A DNA stretch of 37,162 nt, taken from positions 1 to 37,162 of the forward strand of contig DYLT01000010.1 of NCBI GenBank assembly GCA_020721945.1, read 5' to 3'. Position numbers and translations under genes: made by a program. Positions 16,587 through 25,420 of this stretch are shown here, piece by piece. Numbering within the stretch: position 1 is the stretch's first letter; every line of letters begins with the position of its first letter. Below the pieces are notes generated by a model. The model saw nothing but the letters and a program-made list of their open reading frames with translations. It was not told where the DNA came from and did not search any database. Origin of the DNA: Blastopirellula marina. GTDB lineage: Bacteria > Planctomycetota > Planctomycetia > Pirellulales > Thermoguttaceae.

Positions 16587-16607
16587 GCAACGCCCAACGG
16601 GCGTTGC
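16587..16607. terminator. hairpin terminator between rplU and the FAH gene
   Basis: GCAACGCCC and GGGCGTTGC form a perfect 9-bp stem with a three-base AAC loop. It lies between convergent genes, 24 bases after the rplU stop, with a TTTTT tract about 20 bases further on. It could serve both directions. Confidence 0.5.
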
Positions 16608-16650
16608 GCCGTGGTCCGCTGGTGGTTTTTCGTCGCTGCGTGCCCCTGGG

Positions 16651-17454
16651 CTACGCTTCCTCTTCGACCGGGTTGACGAGGGCCCCGATCTTCTCGATTT
16701 CGACGGTCACTTGGTCGCCGGGTTTGAGCCACCGGGGCGGCTTGCGCGCGAAACCCACGCCGTGCGGCGTGCCCGTCAGGATCACCGTGCCCGGCAAGAG
16801 CGTCGTGCTGCCGCTGAGAAAGGCGATCAAGGCGGGCACGTCGAAGATCATATCGTCGGTGTTCCAGTCCTGGAGTGTCTGGCCGTTGATCGAGAGCTTG
16901 ATGGCCAGGGCGTTGGGGTTGGGGATTTCGTCGGGCGTCACCAGGCACGGGCCGAGCGGAGCGAACGTGTCGAAGGTCTTACCGCGGCACCACTGGCTGC
17001 CGCCCCATCGGCCTTGCCAGTCGCGGGCGCTGACGTCGTTGGCGCACGTATAGCCAAGCACGTACTCGAGGGCCCGCTCGCGCGAGACGTTCTTGCACCG
17101 CCGCCCGAGGACCACCGCCAGCTCGCACTCGTAATCGACTTCGTCGCTTCGCAGGTGTCGCGGCAGCACGATCGGATCGCCCGGGTTCTGCACGGCGCTG
17201 GTGGCCTTCATGAAGAGCACGGGAAACTGGGGGATCGGGGCTTTGCCCTCCTCGGCGTGCCGCCGGTAGTTCAGGCCGATGCAGAAGACGTCCACGGGCG
17301 CGACGGGGGCCAGGAGCTTCTCGACCCTAGCCGGTCGGTCGGTGACCGCGTGCTCGCCGAACACGTCGCCGGCGATCTCCTGCGCGGCGCCGTCCGGGCG
17401 CTGCACGCCATAGCGGATCTGGTGGTCGGGATCGAGGTAACGGATGATGCGCAT
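16651..17454 (-). CDS. fumarylacetoacetate hydrolase (FAH) family protein
   Basis: The 267-residue product has the FAH C-terminal fold: VFCIGLNYRRHAEE, a metal-binding acidic cluster in DYECELAVVLGR, VLGYTCANDVSARDWQ, KTFDTFAPLGP and the end motif PGTVILTGTPHGVG. Such enzymes cleave or hydrate C-C bonds in 2-keto-3-deoxy or diketo acids, including sugar acids from L-fucose or L-rhamnose. The ATG is placed by AAGGAG eleven bases upstream; the longer open frame beyond it only shadows the SDR gene. It follows the truncated SDR by 26 bases, in an apparent operon. Confidence 0.9.
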   Translation of the reverse strand: MRIIRYLDPDHQIRYGVQRPDGAAQEIAGDVFGEHAVTDRPARVEKLLAPVAPVDVFCIGLNYRRHAEEGKAPIPQFPVLFMKATSAVQNPGDPIVLPRHLRSDEVDYECELAVVLGRRCKNVSRERALEYVLGYTCANDVSARDWQGRWGGSQWCRGKTFDTFAPLGPCLVTPDEIPNPNALAIKLSINGQTLQDWNTDDMIFDVPALIAFLSGSTTLLPGTVILTGTPHGVGFARKPPRWLKPGDQVTVEIEKIGALVNPVEEEA

Positions 17455-17480
17455 GGTGCTTGGTTCTCCTTTAGCGCCTC

Positions 17481-17906
17481 TCAGAACTCGCGGGCGTAGC
17501 CGGCCGTCCACCCGCCATCCACGGTGAGGATGTGGCCGTGCGCGTACGTGTTCTCGGGATCGGCCAGGAAATCGACCGCGAGGATCGGGTCCCAAGCCTC
17601 GCGTGGATACTCGTCGATCGTCACCCGGTGTGCCAGGGTGTTGATGCCGGCGTTGTTGACCAGGATGTCCAGCCGGCCGAATTCGTCGACCCCCCGCTCG
17701 ATGATCCCTTGCACCTGGCTGGGGTTGGTCACGTCGAGGGTCATCGCCACGCCGCCGGGCGATTTCTGCGCGGCGCGGGCGGCATCGGCCACGTCGGTAT
17801 GAACGACGCGCGACCCATTGGCGGCCAGACGGTCGGCGATCGCCTCGCCGATGCCCCGGGCCGCGCCGGTCACCAGACTGACCCTTCCCGACAGATCGGC
17901 TTTCAC
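17481..17906 (-). pseudogene. SDR dehydrogenase with internal deletion of the catalytic core
   Basis: The 141-residue product begins as a normal classical SDR: the cofactor motif TGAARGIG at residues 13-20, the NNAG motif at 84-87 and a normal stretch to about residue 111 (WDPILAVD). It then jumps straight to FLADPENTYAHGHILTVDGGW, which is the normal SDR C-terminus. Roughly 100 residues including the catalytic Ser and YxxxK are missing, with the frame preserved. The protein could bind NAD but should not catalyse. The GTG start overlaps the stop of the upstream gene (GTGA), which indicates translational coupling. The intact ancestor was probably a sugar or sugar-acid dehydrogenase. Confidence 0.8.
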
Positions 17907-18166
17907 GATCTTGGCCTCTCCCGGACAAGAACGAACGGGCGCCCAAGGCCACCGACGATGCGGCCCAAGAGCGCCGCGGCCGTTTGCGGGGACGTGGTCA
18001 CGGCCCGCAGCACGTCGGCCTCGACGATCCGTCCGCCGGGTCCGGTGCCTCGGACCAAGGCCGGGTCGATCGCCCGTGGGCGCATGGCCCGCCGGGCACG
18101 CGGCGAGGCGACGATCTGCCCGCGACGACGATCGGAAGTGGCGTCCTGGCGCAAGATACTGCTCAC
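17903..18166 (-). CDS. orphan E3-binding (peripheral subunit-binding) domain protein
   Basis: This is an 87-residue product whose residues 18-56 (IVASPRARRAM...VRGTGPGGRIVEADV) match the peripheral subunit-binding domain found in E2 acyltransferases of 2-oxoacid dehydrogenase complexes. There is no lipoyl domain and no acyltransferase domain, and no E1 or E3 gene nearby. It may be a relic of an E2 gene or a small stand-alone adaptor. The start is a GTG 31 bases after the VCBS gene, with only a weak ribosome site. Its stop overlaps the SDR start by four bases. Function unknown. Confidence 0.65.
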   Translation of the reverse strand: MSSILRQDATSDRRRGQIVASPRARRAMRPRAIDPALVRGTGPGGRIVEADVLRAVTTSPQTAAALLGRIVGGLGRPFVLVRERPRS

Positions 18167-18197
18167 CGGGCCTGGAAAACCTCGTTCACGCCCGACG

Positions 18198-19391
18198 CTA
18201 ACGTCCCGGCTGGCTCAAATGGACGAACGTCCCCTTCTTGTTGCCCACGATCACGTCGGGCGTGCCGTCGGCGTTGAGGTCGGCGGCGGCCACCTGGGTG
18301 CCCACCCCTGAATCGTCGTGGATCACGTGGGGAATGAACGCGACACCCCGCTCGCCCCGCCGCAGCTCGAACCACAACACCAATGCCGGCGCGTCGGGCT
18401 CGGCATCGCCCTTGGGGCCGTGGGCCCAGAATCGCTTGCCGGTCACCACGTCGGCCAACCCATCGCCGTTCATATCGACCAGATCCAGCGCATGGAGCTG
18501 GCTCACGCGGAAGGCATTGGATTTGAGGTCGGGCTTGGGCGAGAGAATCACGTGCTCTTTCCACGCGATCTTGCCCTCGGCTCCGCGGACCTGCTCGTGC
18601 CAGACCAGCCCGTACTGGTGGCAGTGCCACGCCGCGATCACGTCGGCCAGCTTGTCGCCGTTGACGTCGTAAACGAGCATCTGCGCGCCGGCCTCGGCGA
18701 ACTTGTACGGGTGGCGCGGCCAAAGCTTACCGTCGTCCTGGGCGGGGTGTTCCCACCAGCAGGCCGACTCGATGATGTCCACCCGGCCGTCGCCGTTGAC
18801 ATCGCCGAAGCCGATCCCGTGCGTGTACTTGTGGTAGTTGCCCTTGGGCGTGACCGCATGGAAGACCCACGGTTGGTCGGGTTTGGCCGGATCGTACGTG
18901 CCGTAGCCCAGGTAGCCGTCGATGTTGTAGGCGAGGTCGGGCCGGCCGTCGCCGTTGATGTCGCCCCACATCGGCGACTCGTTGCCCACGTTCTTCAGGG
19001 CAGGGTGCGCCTTCCAACGCCCCTCCTTGCCGGCCGGGTTCTCGTACCACGAGGCGTCCTGCCCAGGCCAGGGCACGTAGAGCACGTCGGTCCAGCCGTC
19101 GCCGTTGAAGTCGCCGGTGAACGTGAGGAAGTTGTCCGAGTAGTTCTTGGGATCGAACTCCTTGGGCTCGCGGATCTCGTGCTTTTTCTGGAACTCGGGG
19201 CCTTCGTACCAGAACGGACCGGAGACCACGTCGCGCTTGCCGTCCTTGTTGAAGTCGCCGTAATAGGCCCCCTCGCAGTAGAACTTGTCGGTCAAGCGCA
19301 GCGTCTTGAACCGGGGCGCGGGTTTGTCGGCGGCCAGTCCCGTGGCGCCAACCAGAGCCAGAATCACGAGCGTCAGGATGGTTCGTCGCAT
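18198..19391 (-). CDS. secreted FG-GAP/VCBS repeat protein
   Basis: The 397-residue product has a signal peptide (MRRTILTLVILALVGATGLA) and seven Asp-rich calcium-binding repeats of the type GDxNxDGxxDxx, for example GDFNKDGKRDVV, GDINGDGRPDLA and ADLNADGTPDVI, spaced as in an integrin-like beta-propeller. Between them are WYEN/WWEHP-type aromatic motifs common in planctomycete VCBS proteins. It is probably periplasmic or extracellular and may bind glycans or partners; no enzyme site is seen. It is the first gene of the minus-strand group that runs on to the E3-binding, SDR and FAH genes. A TATACT at 19465-19470 (minus) is a possible -10 element. Confidence 0.9.
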   Translation of the reverse strand: MRRTILTLVILALVGATGLAADKPAPRFKTLRLTDKFYCEGAYYGDFNKDGKRDVVSGPFWYEGPEFQKKHEIREPKEFDPKNYSDNFLTFTGDFNGDGWTDVLYVPWPGQDASWYENPAGKEGRWKAHPALKNVGNESPMWGDINGDGRPDLAYNIDGYLGYGTYDPAKPDQPWVFHAVTPKGNYHKYTHGIGFGDVNGDGRVDIIESACWWEHPAQDDGKLWPRHPYKFAEAGAQMLVYDVNGDKLADVIAAWHCHQYGLVWHEQVRGAEGKIAWKEHVILSPKPDLKSNAFRVSQLHALDLVDMNGDGLADVVTGKRFWAHGPKGDAEPDAPALVLWFELRRGERGVAFIPHVIHDDSGVGTQVAAADLNADGTPDVIVGNKKGTFVHLSQPGR

Positions 19392-19530
19392 GGATGCTTC
19401 TCCCGTATACGGTCACGCAGCAAGAAGGCCGCCCGGCCGAGGCGCGGACGGTGCATTACCTGCGCAGTATAGCCCGGGAAGCGAAAGCGTGCCACGGGGC
19501 CTCCCCCACGCCCGCACGCCGCATGTTGGG

Positions 19531-19560
19531 TTGACACGCCAACGGCGGCCTGCCCATATT
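19531..19560 (+). promoter_or_regulatory. sigma70-type promoter for the giant membrane protein
   Basis: A consensus TTGACA is followed after 18 bases by CATATT. The predicted start site lies about 80 bases ahead of the ATG at 19645, in the 253-base divergent intergenic region. Confidence 0.55.
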
Positions 19561-19644
19561 GCAGAACCGTCGCCTTGGGGTCGGACGAGGCTGGTCCAGA
19601 CCGACGTTGGATGGGCGCAATCTCTTTTCTCGCAGGCGCATGAC

Positions 19645-22600
19645 ATGACCACGACGAGCGGTTCGCCCCTGACCGATCCGACCGAGGCTTGGCAGCGCCG
19701 CGTCGACGAGGCGGCGCAGAACCCGGCGGCCGGGTGGCGCGAACGGCTCGATCTGGTGCGGCAGGGCATCGTGCTGCGCCGGCAGTGGGACCTGGTCGAC
19801 CGGTATTCGCCCCGCCGGCGGGAACTCGTGCAGCGCCTGGCCGCTGCCCAGACGCAATGCCACCAGGCCTTGATCTGCGTGGCGTCTGCGGAGGGGCCGG
19901 AGAAACGCGCGCTGGAAGACGAACTCGTGCGTCAGGCGCGCGACGACGATCTCTGGCTGGCCGGATTGCTCGCCGACTTGGACCAGCCGGCCGATGCGGC
20001 CGCGTTCGCCTTGGCGTGTTTTCGCGACGACCTCCACTGGCTTTCGACCCAGGCCGCCGTGCTCGACGGCGCCCCGCAAACCGATTTGCTCGGCCGGATC
20101 CTATTGGAGCAGGAGGCCATCGAGCAACAACTGGGCCGGGGAAACGGCCCGAAATCGTCATCGGCGGTCGGACCCGGGTGCCCTGCGCCAAACGACGAAC
20201 GGCTCCGCGCCGCGGCCGCGCGGCTGCGTTCGTTGGCGCTGGCACGTCAGGCCGAGGCGTTTCTGGGCCAGCCCGACCCAGCCGATTGCGGCGGCTGGTA
20301 CCGGGCCTGGCAGTCGGCCAGCCGGCTCAGCGCCCGGTTGATCGCGGAAGCGCCGGCTGTTCCGGCCGGCGCGGCCGGGGCCGATCTCGGCGAGGGACTC
20401 TCCGCCGAGACGATCGAGGCCGTGGCCAGGCGCCGCGCCCGGGCGGGGGCCAAGTGGAAACGACATCTCGAATCACTTCCGGCGGACGAAGCGAGGGAAT
20501 GGCTTCGCCAGACCGTCGAAGATCTGACGGATCGGGCCGGCGAATCCCTCGCTTTCCTCGAGGAGCAAACGCTTTCGGCGGCCGTCCGGAACCTGGAAAC
20601 CCTGCGCGAGGATACGCAGACCTGCCTGGACGTGCTCGCCGGGCGCGGCGATTCCCAGACCCGTCCCCTGCACCGCACCCTGCGGCGTCGGCAGAAGGCC
20701 ATCGAGGCCGAGCTTCAAGAGCGGCGTCTGGCGTGGCGCATGGAGGGTCTGTTGGGTCGCCGGGCGGTCGCGGCGATCGAGCGGTTCATGCTCTTTCTGC
20801 TCGTCCTCTTCATGATCCTGCTTGCGGTGGAAGGTCCGCTGTTGCGATACGAGGCGGCGCGGTTGGGGGTTGCGCCCGGCGAGCTGACCGGCGGCGCCAT
20901 CGAGATGGTCCTTGCCTGGGTCGATGTGGTCGTTTGTGCCGCGTTCCTCGGCGAGTTCGGGCTGAAAATGGCCCTGGCCCAGGGCCGATGGCTGTACTTC
21001 CGGCGGAACTGGCTGACCGGGCTGTTGCCGGCGATCCCGTTCGGCTTTCTCGCCTATGCCACGCACCATGTGGCGCTGGCGGTCGAAGGCGAGTGGGTGG
21101 TGTTGGTGCGGCTCCTGCGCTACCTGCGATTGTCGCGTGTGGCCCAATGGCTGCGCGTCGCGCGGCCCTTCTTGCGCATGGCCCGCCTCGTCGGGTTCTT
21201 GCTCTGGGCGTCCGACCGGCTGGCGCGCCGGCTCAGTCCGCTATTGAACCGAAGCGTGGTGCTGTTCGGTCGGGCATCGCTGGAGGAGCTGAACACGCCC
21301 CACCGCGCGGCCCTGGCGGGCCTTCGCGCGCGGCTCTTCGAAAGGACCTCCGAGGTGGCCGAGGCGCTGGCACCGTCGGCACGATGCGCGATCGTCCAGG
21401 CCCGCATCGACGATCTGGTTGCCATGCTCGATGCGCCGGGGGCTGCGGCCACGTTCCTACCCGAGGCCGCGACGAACGGCTTGAACCGGGAGATCCCCCT
21501 GGAGGACGTCGTGGTCGAGTTGCTCTCGGCCACGCCGGCCAGCGTGGCCAATCGCGTTGGCCGGAGTCTGGCCCACAGCATCGCCAGTTGGTGCCGCGCC
21601 TTCGATGTCCTGGGCGTGCGGCGCCTGCCGGTGGTCCGCGACCTGGTCGCGGCCGGACGCCTGGCCAGCCCCTACGAGGCCACGGCGCAGGCGGCCAACC
21701 GCCTCGGGCTCGTGTTGCAGCGGATGTTGGAGCGAATTTACTGGTTCGCCGATCTGTACGGCACCGTGACCGCGCCCCAACTGGTCGATTCGATCGGCGA
21801 GTGGATGATCAAGGGGACAGCTCCGCCTGCCCGGCGGTTCTTGCTTTGGGGTACGCTGTTTCTGGTGTTCTCGTATCTGGTGGGCCACCTCCCCCATCCC
21901 GCGCTGCTCGACGATGTCGCCGAATTCGCCGGTCGGATCCTCGGAACCCCGCTGGTCGTCTTGGGCACGCTTTGCCTGGTCCCCCTCGTGATCGGATTGT
22001 GGTTCCGCCAGATCGCCAGCGAAGCGACCGACTTTTACACCAAGGTGGCCGAGGCCCAATTCCTCGCCGCCACCAAGAACGCGCGCCGCCGGCTGGCGGG
22101 TCCGTGGCGGGCGATAGTCCACCGCCGCGTGCTGGCCCCGGAGGCCGAACTGGCCGGCCTTGCGGCTTCGCCCGACCACCTCGAGCCCCTCCGGCAGACC
22201 GTCGAACGACTCTTCGACGACTATCTCGAGGGGGCCCCGTTCCACCGCAGCGACACGCGGTTGACGACCCAACTGCTTGGCAACCTCGACCTCTTGACGC
22301 TCTACCACGCACGGCTTCGGTATGGACGGCGGCAACTGAAACGGTTGCGCCGCCTGGACCTGTCGGCTGCACGGGGATCGCTCCGCGGGCCGTATCTGTG
22401 GTTCCAGTTCATCTCGCGGAGCCTTGCCCAGCAAACCGCCAAGCTGGTGGTCGATTACAACGCCTTTGCCATTCCCTTGACGCGCCTTGCGACGGCCAGC
22501 AACGAGCAAATCCGCGACTACGTGGCATGGCTTGGCCGGCGCGCGCGATGCTCGATCGACCACGACCGTCTCCCGCGTGCCGTGCGAGACCGTCTTGAGG

Positions 22601-23938
22601 CCGTTCCGCCCGGGCCACCGCCTGCACCGGACGCGAAGGCCCGTCGGCGCGCGGGCTTTCAGGGAAGCGATTTCACGGCGCTCCACTTCCTTTCGAACGA
22701 TGCCGAGTTGGTCAGCCAGGTGCGCCGCCGCTACGGCGACCTGGTGGCCGATCTCGTGTGCCGCGACCGGCGGGACAACGTCCGCCGGGTGTTCCGGGCG
22801 TACCCGCTCCACCATCGGCCCAAGGAACAGCGGACCTTCAATCCCCTGTCGTTCTACCAGCGCCACCTGGCCGGCGGCTGGGTGCTTTTGTTTCCAGCCA
22901 AGGTGCTTTGGTGGCTGTCGCTGCTTATGGGGCGCGCCGTGCGCCTGGTGGCGTCCGGGGTGCGCGAGGTGCTCCATCCCCGCGCGGCGGACGTGCCGGC
23001 CTTGGACGACGCCGACCCCCTGTCCGTCGCCATCCGCAAGATCCACCGCATGCGCAAGCCGCTGTTCATGGAGTGCCTGGCGATGCGGGCGGAGTTCGAT
23101 CCGGAGTACCTGGGCGCGCTCGTGCCCGGTTCGCCCGGACTGCACACTAGCGCCGTTCCGATCGAGGACGACCTGGAGCTGATCGGGGCGGGGCCGCGAA
23201 CGGCGGCATGTCGCGCGCTTGGCGGCCCAGCGCCGCCGCCAGCTCCTCGATTTCCGGTACTGGCTCAGGCGGCTGGAGTTGGACAAGCGGCGGATCGAAA
23301 GCCCAGCGTCTGCCGGGACCCCAACCGCCCAGCGGCCGGAGGTGCTCCCTGGCGCGACTCCGGACGCGGAAACCCCATCCCGGCCTGCCGAGGTCGCCCC
23401 GGAGTCGCTCCGCGCCATGGCCTTGGCCTTCGTCGTCGACGACCAGGGCGCGAGGACGGCCTTGGAAGCCACGCGTCTGTTGGAGCGGGCCTTCGAGGAG
23501 ACCGCCCTCGACCATTCCATGCCGCGAGGATCGCCCTCGCATTGGGGGCCGATCCGCCGGCGCCTCGGGCCGGTGGCGCGCCGGTGGCTTGGGCCGCTGG
23601 TGCGTCCCTTGCTTTGGCAGCGGCGTCGCTTCGCCCGGCTGGTGGATCGCCTCTTCCGGCAGCCGGCCTTTGCCGCGATCGAGCCGAGCCGCCGCGACCT
23701 CTGCGGCCGCCTGGCATGGCGACAGGCCGCGCTTCGCAAGGCCGTGCGCCGCCTGGCGGGCACGAAGGCGCCGCCGAATCCCGTGGCCTCGGCCCGCGCC
23801 GTCCTCGAGGCCGCCGGCCGCGATCCGGCGACCTGGACGCGCCAGCTCGTCGTGCTGCGCGCCGTGCAAACGTTGAGCGTGTTGGACCTGAGGGCGTACT
23901 GCGACCTGGTGGCTGAACTGGGGGACTACGTGTCTTGA
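19645..23938 (+). CDS. giant membrane protein with voltage-sensor-like module, frameshifted
   Basis: If one base is removed in the G-rich run at 23185-23193 this encodes about 1430 residues; as given, the first frame continues as a low-complexity shadow to 23916. The N-terminal 370 residues look helical and soluble. Around residues 380-521 four hydrophobic segments resemble S1-S4 of a voltage sensor, the last with arginines every third residue (VRLLRYLRLSR). No K+/Na+ selectivity-filter motif follows. Further transmembrane segments lie near residues 731-749, 765-787 and 1079-1103. The final 240 residues are coded in the shifted frame, with normal codon bias to the TGA. I do not recognise the family. 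The shift may be a sequencing error, since it sits in GGGGCGGGG. Confidence 0.75.
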
Positions 23939-24086
23939 CGTCGCGGCCTGCGGTTGACCAGAATGAACCGGACTTTCCCGGCATACCCGTTCCGCGGCGC
24001 GCGATGCCGGCGTGCGAAGCCTTGGCGCGAGCGACGCGGACGGAGTGCCCCCATCCCGCCGAAACCGCATCCCCGAAAGGAACGCC

Positions 24087-25415
24087 ATGCAGTTCTCCCG
24101 CCGCACGTTGCTTACGCGGGCCGCAGTCGCCGCGGCCGCCCCGTTCGCTCTCCCCTCGCACATCTGGTCGGCCGAGACGAAGCCCAACTCGCGTTTGACC
24201 ATGGGGTTCATCGGCATGGGCACGCAGAACCGAGGGCTCTTGGGCGGATTTCTGGGCCAGGAAACCCAGGTGCTGGCCGTCTGCGACGTGGACACCACGC
24301 GCCGTAACGCCGCGAAACAGCGCGTCGACGAGTACTACGCCAAGCAGCCCGGTCAGAAGGGCTCGTGCGCGGCCTACAACGATTTCCGCGACCTGCTGGC
24401 GCGCAAAGACATCGACGCGGTCTCGATCGCCACACCCGACCACTGGCACGCGATCATCACCCTGGCCGCGCTGCGCGCCGGCAAGGACGTGTACTGCGAG
24501 AAGCCGCTGACCCACAACATCCACGAGGCGGTCGAGGTGATTCGCGCGGTCGACGCCAACGGCCGCGTGCTCCAGACCGGCTCGATGCAGCGCTCGTCGA
24601 AGGAGTTCCGCGTCGCGTGCGAACTGGTGCAAAACGGCGTCATCGGCAAGATTCATAAGGTCGAGTGCAGCTTCGGCGACCCAGGCATCCCCTGCGACCT
24701 GCCCGAAGAGCCCATGGAGCCTGGCCTCGACTGGAACCTCTGGGTCGGGCCGGCGCCGATGCGCGGTTACAACTCGGTCCTCAGCCCGCGGGGCGTGCAC
24801 CATCACTTTCCCAACTGGCGGGCCTACCGCGAGTTCGGCGGCGGGATGGTCACCGACTGGGGCGCCCACCATCTCGACATCGCCCAGTGGGGGCTCGGCA
24901 TGGACTCCAGCGGCCCGGTCGCGGCTGTCCCAACGCCCAAGCCGGGCGCCAAACGCGGGGCCACGCTGGTCTACGCCAACGGCGTCGTGGTCGAGCACAA
25001 GGACGGGTTCGGGGTCCACTTCTACGGGGCTGAGGGCGAAGTGCTCGTCAACCGAGGCCGGTTCGTGCTCAAACGCGACGGCAAGACCCTCTTCTCGTTC
25101 ACCGGCCAGGAGAAGAAGACCTCATGCGCGGCCGAAGTGCAGAAGGCCGAACGCGAGTTCCTCAAAGACGCCAAGATCAAACTGTACGATAGCCGCAACC
25201 ACCTCTCCGACTTCATGCAGTGCGTCAAGTCGCGCACCAAACCCATCACCAGCGAGCAGGTCGGCGGCCGCTCGGCCATTTGCTGCCACCTGATGAACCT
25301 GACCTATTGGTACGCCCAGAAGCTCGCGTGGGACCCGGCCACGTTCACCTTCACCGGCGGCACGGGCGACCCGGCGTGGCTCACCCGAAACTACCGCAGC
25401 CCGTGGAAGGTCTGA
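24087..25415 (+). CDS. Gfo/Idh/MocA family oxidoreductase with Tat signal (second copy)
   Basis: This 442-residue relative of the oxidoreductase at 4267-5610 has a twin-arginine leader (MQFSRRTLLTRAAVAAAA), the Rossmann motif GFIGMGTQNRG, the intact catalytic-lysine motif YCEKPLTHN, and a C-terminal signature GGGMVTDWGAHHLDIAQWGLG. The usual NAD(P) chemistry on a sugar or inositol substrate is expected, in the periplasm if exported folded. GAAAGGA lies just before the ATG. It ends only five bases from the stop of the convergent sulfatase gene. The similarity to the first copy is at family level, so this is not a recent duplication. Confidence 0.93.
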   Translation: MQFSRRTLLTRAAVAAAAPFALPSHIWSAETKPNSRLTMGFIGMGTQNRGLLGGFLGQETQVLAVCDVDTTRRNAAKQRVDEYYAKQPGQKGSCAAYNDFRDLLARKDIDAVSIATPDHWHAIITLAALRAGKDVYCEKPLTHNIHEAVEVIRAVDANGRVLQTGSMQRSSKEFRVACELVQNGVIGKIHKVECSFGDPGIPCDLPEEPMEPGLDWNLWVGPAPMRGYNSVLSPRGVHHHFPNWRAYREFGGGMVTDWGAHHLDIAQWGLGMDSSGPVAAVPTPKPGAKRGATLVYANGVVVEHKDGFGVHFYGAEGEVLVNRGRFVLKRDGKTLFSFTGQEKKTSCAAEVQKAEREFLKDAKIKLYDSRNHLSDFMQCVKSRTKPITSEQVGGRSAICCHLMNLTYWYAQKLAWDPATFTFTGGTGDPAWLTRNYRSPWKV

Positions 25416-25420
25416 TCGCC

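Noticed and set aside
17455-17952. Upstream extension of the FAH gene to 433 residues
   Set aside because: The added part runs over the SDR gene in another frame and has no FAH similarity; AAGGAG supports the ATG at 17454.
19470-19495. Sigma54 site (TGGCAC...GC) upstream of the VCBS gene on the minus strand
   Set aside because: The spacing between the GG and GC elements is one base short of the required distance.
21457-23763. Minus-strand 768-residue open frame
   Set aside because: It is antisense to the giant membrane protein; composition is Arg/Pro/Gln-rich with no motifs, a shadow of high-GC coding.
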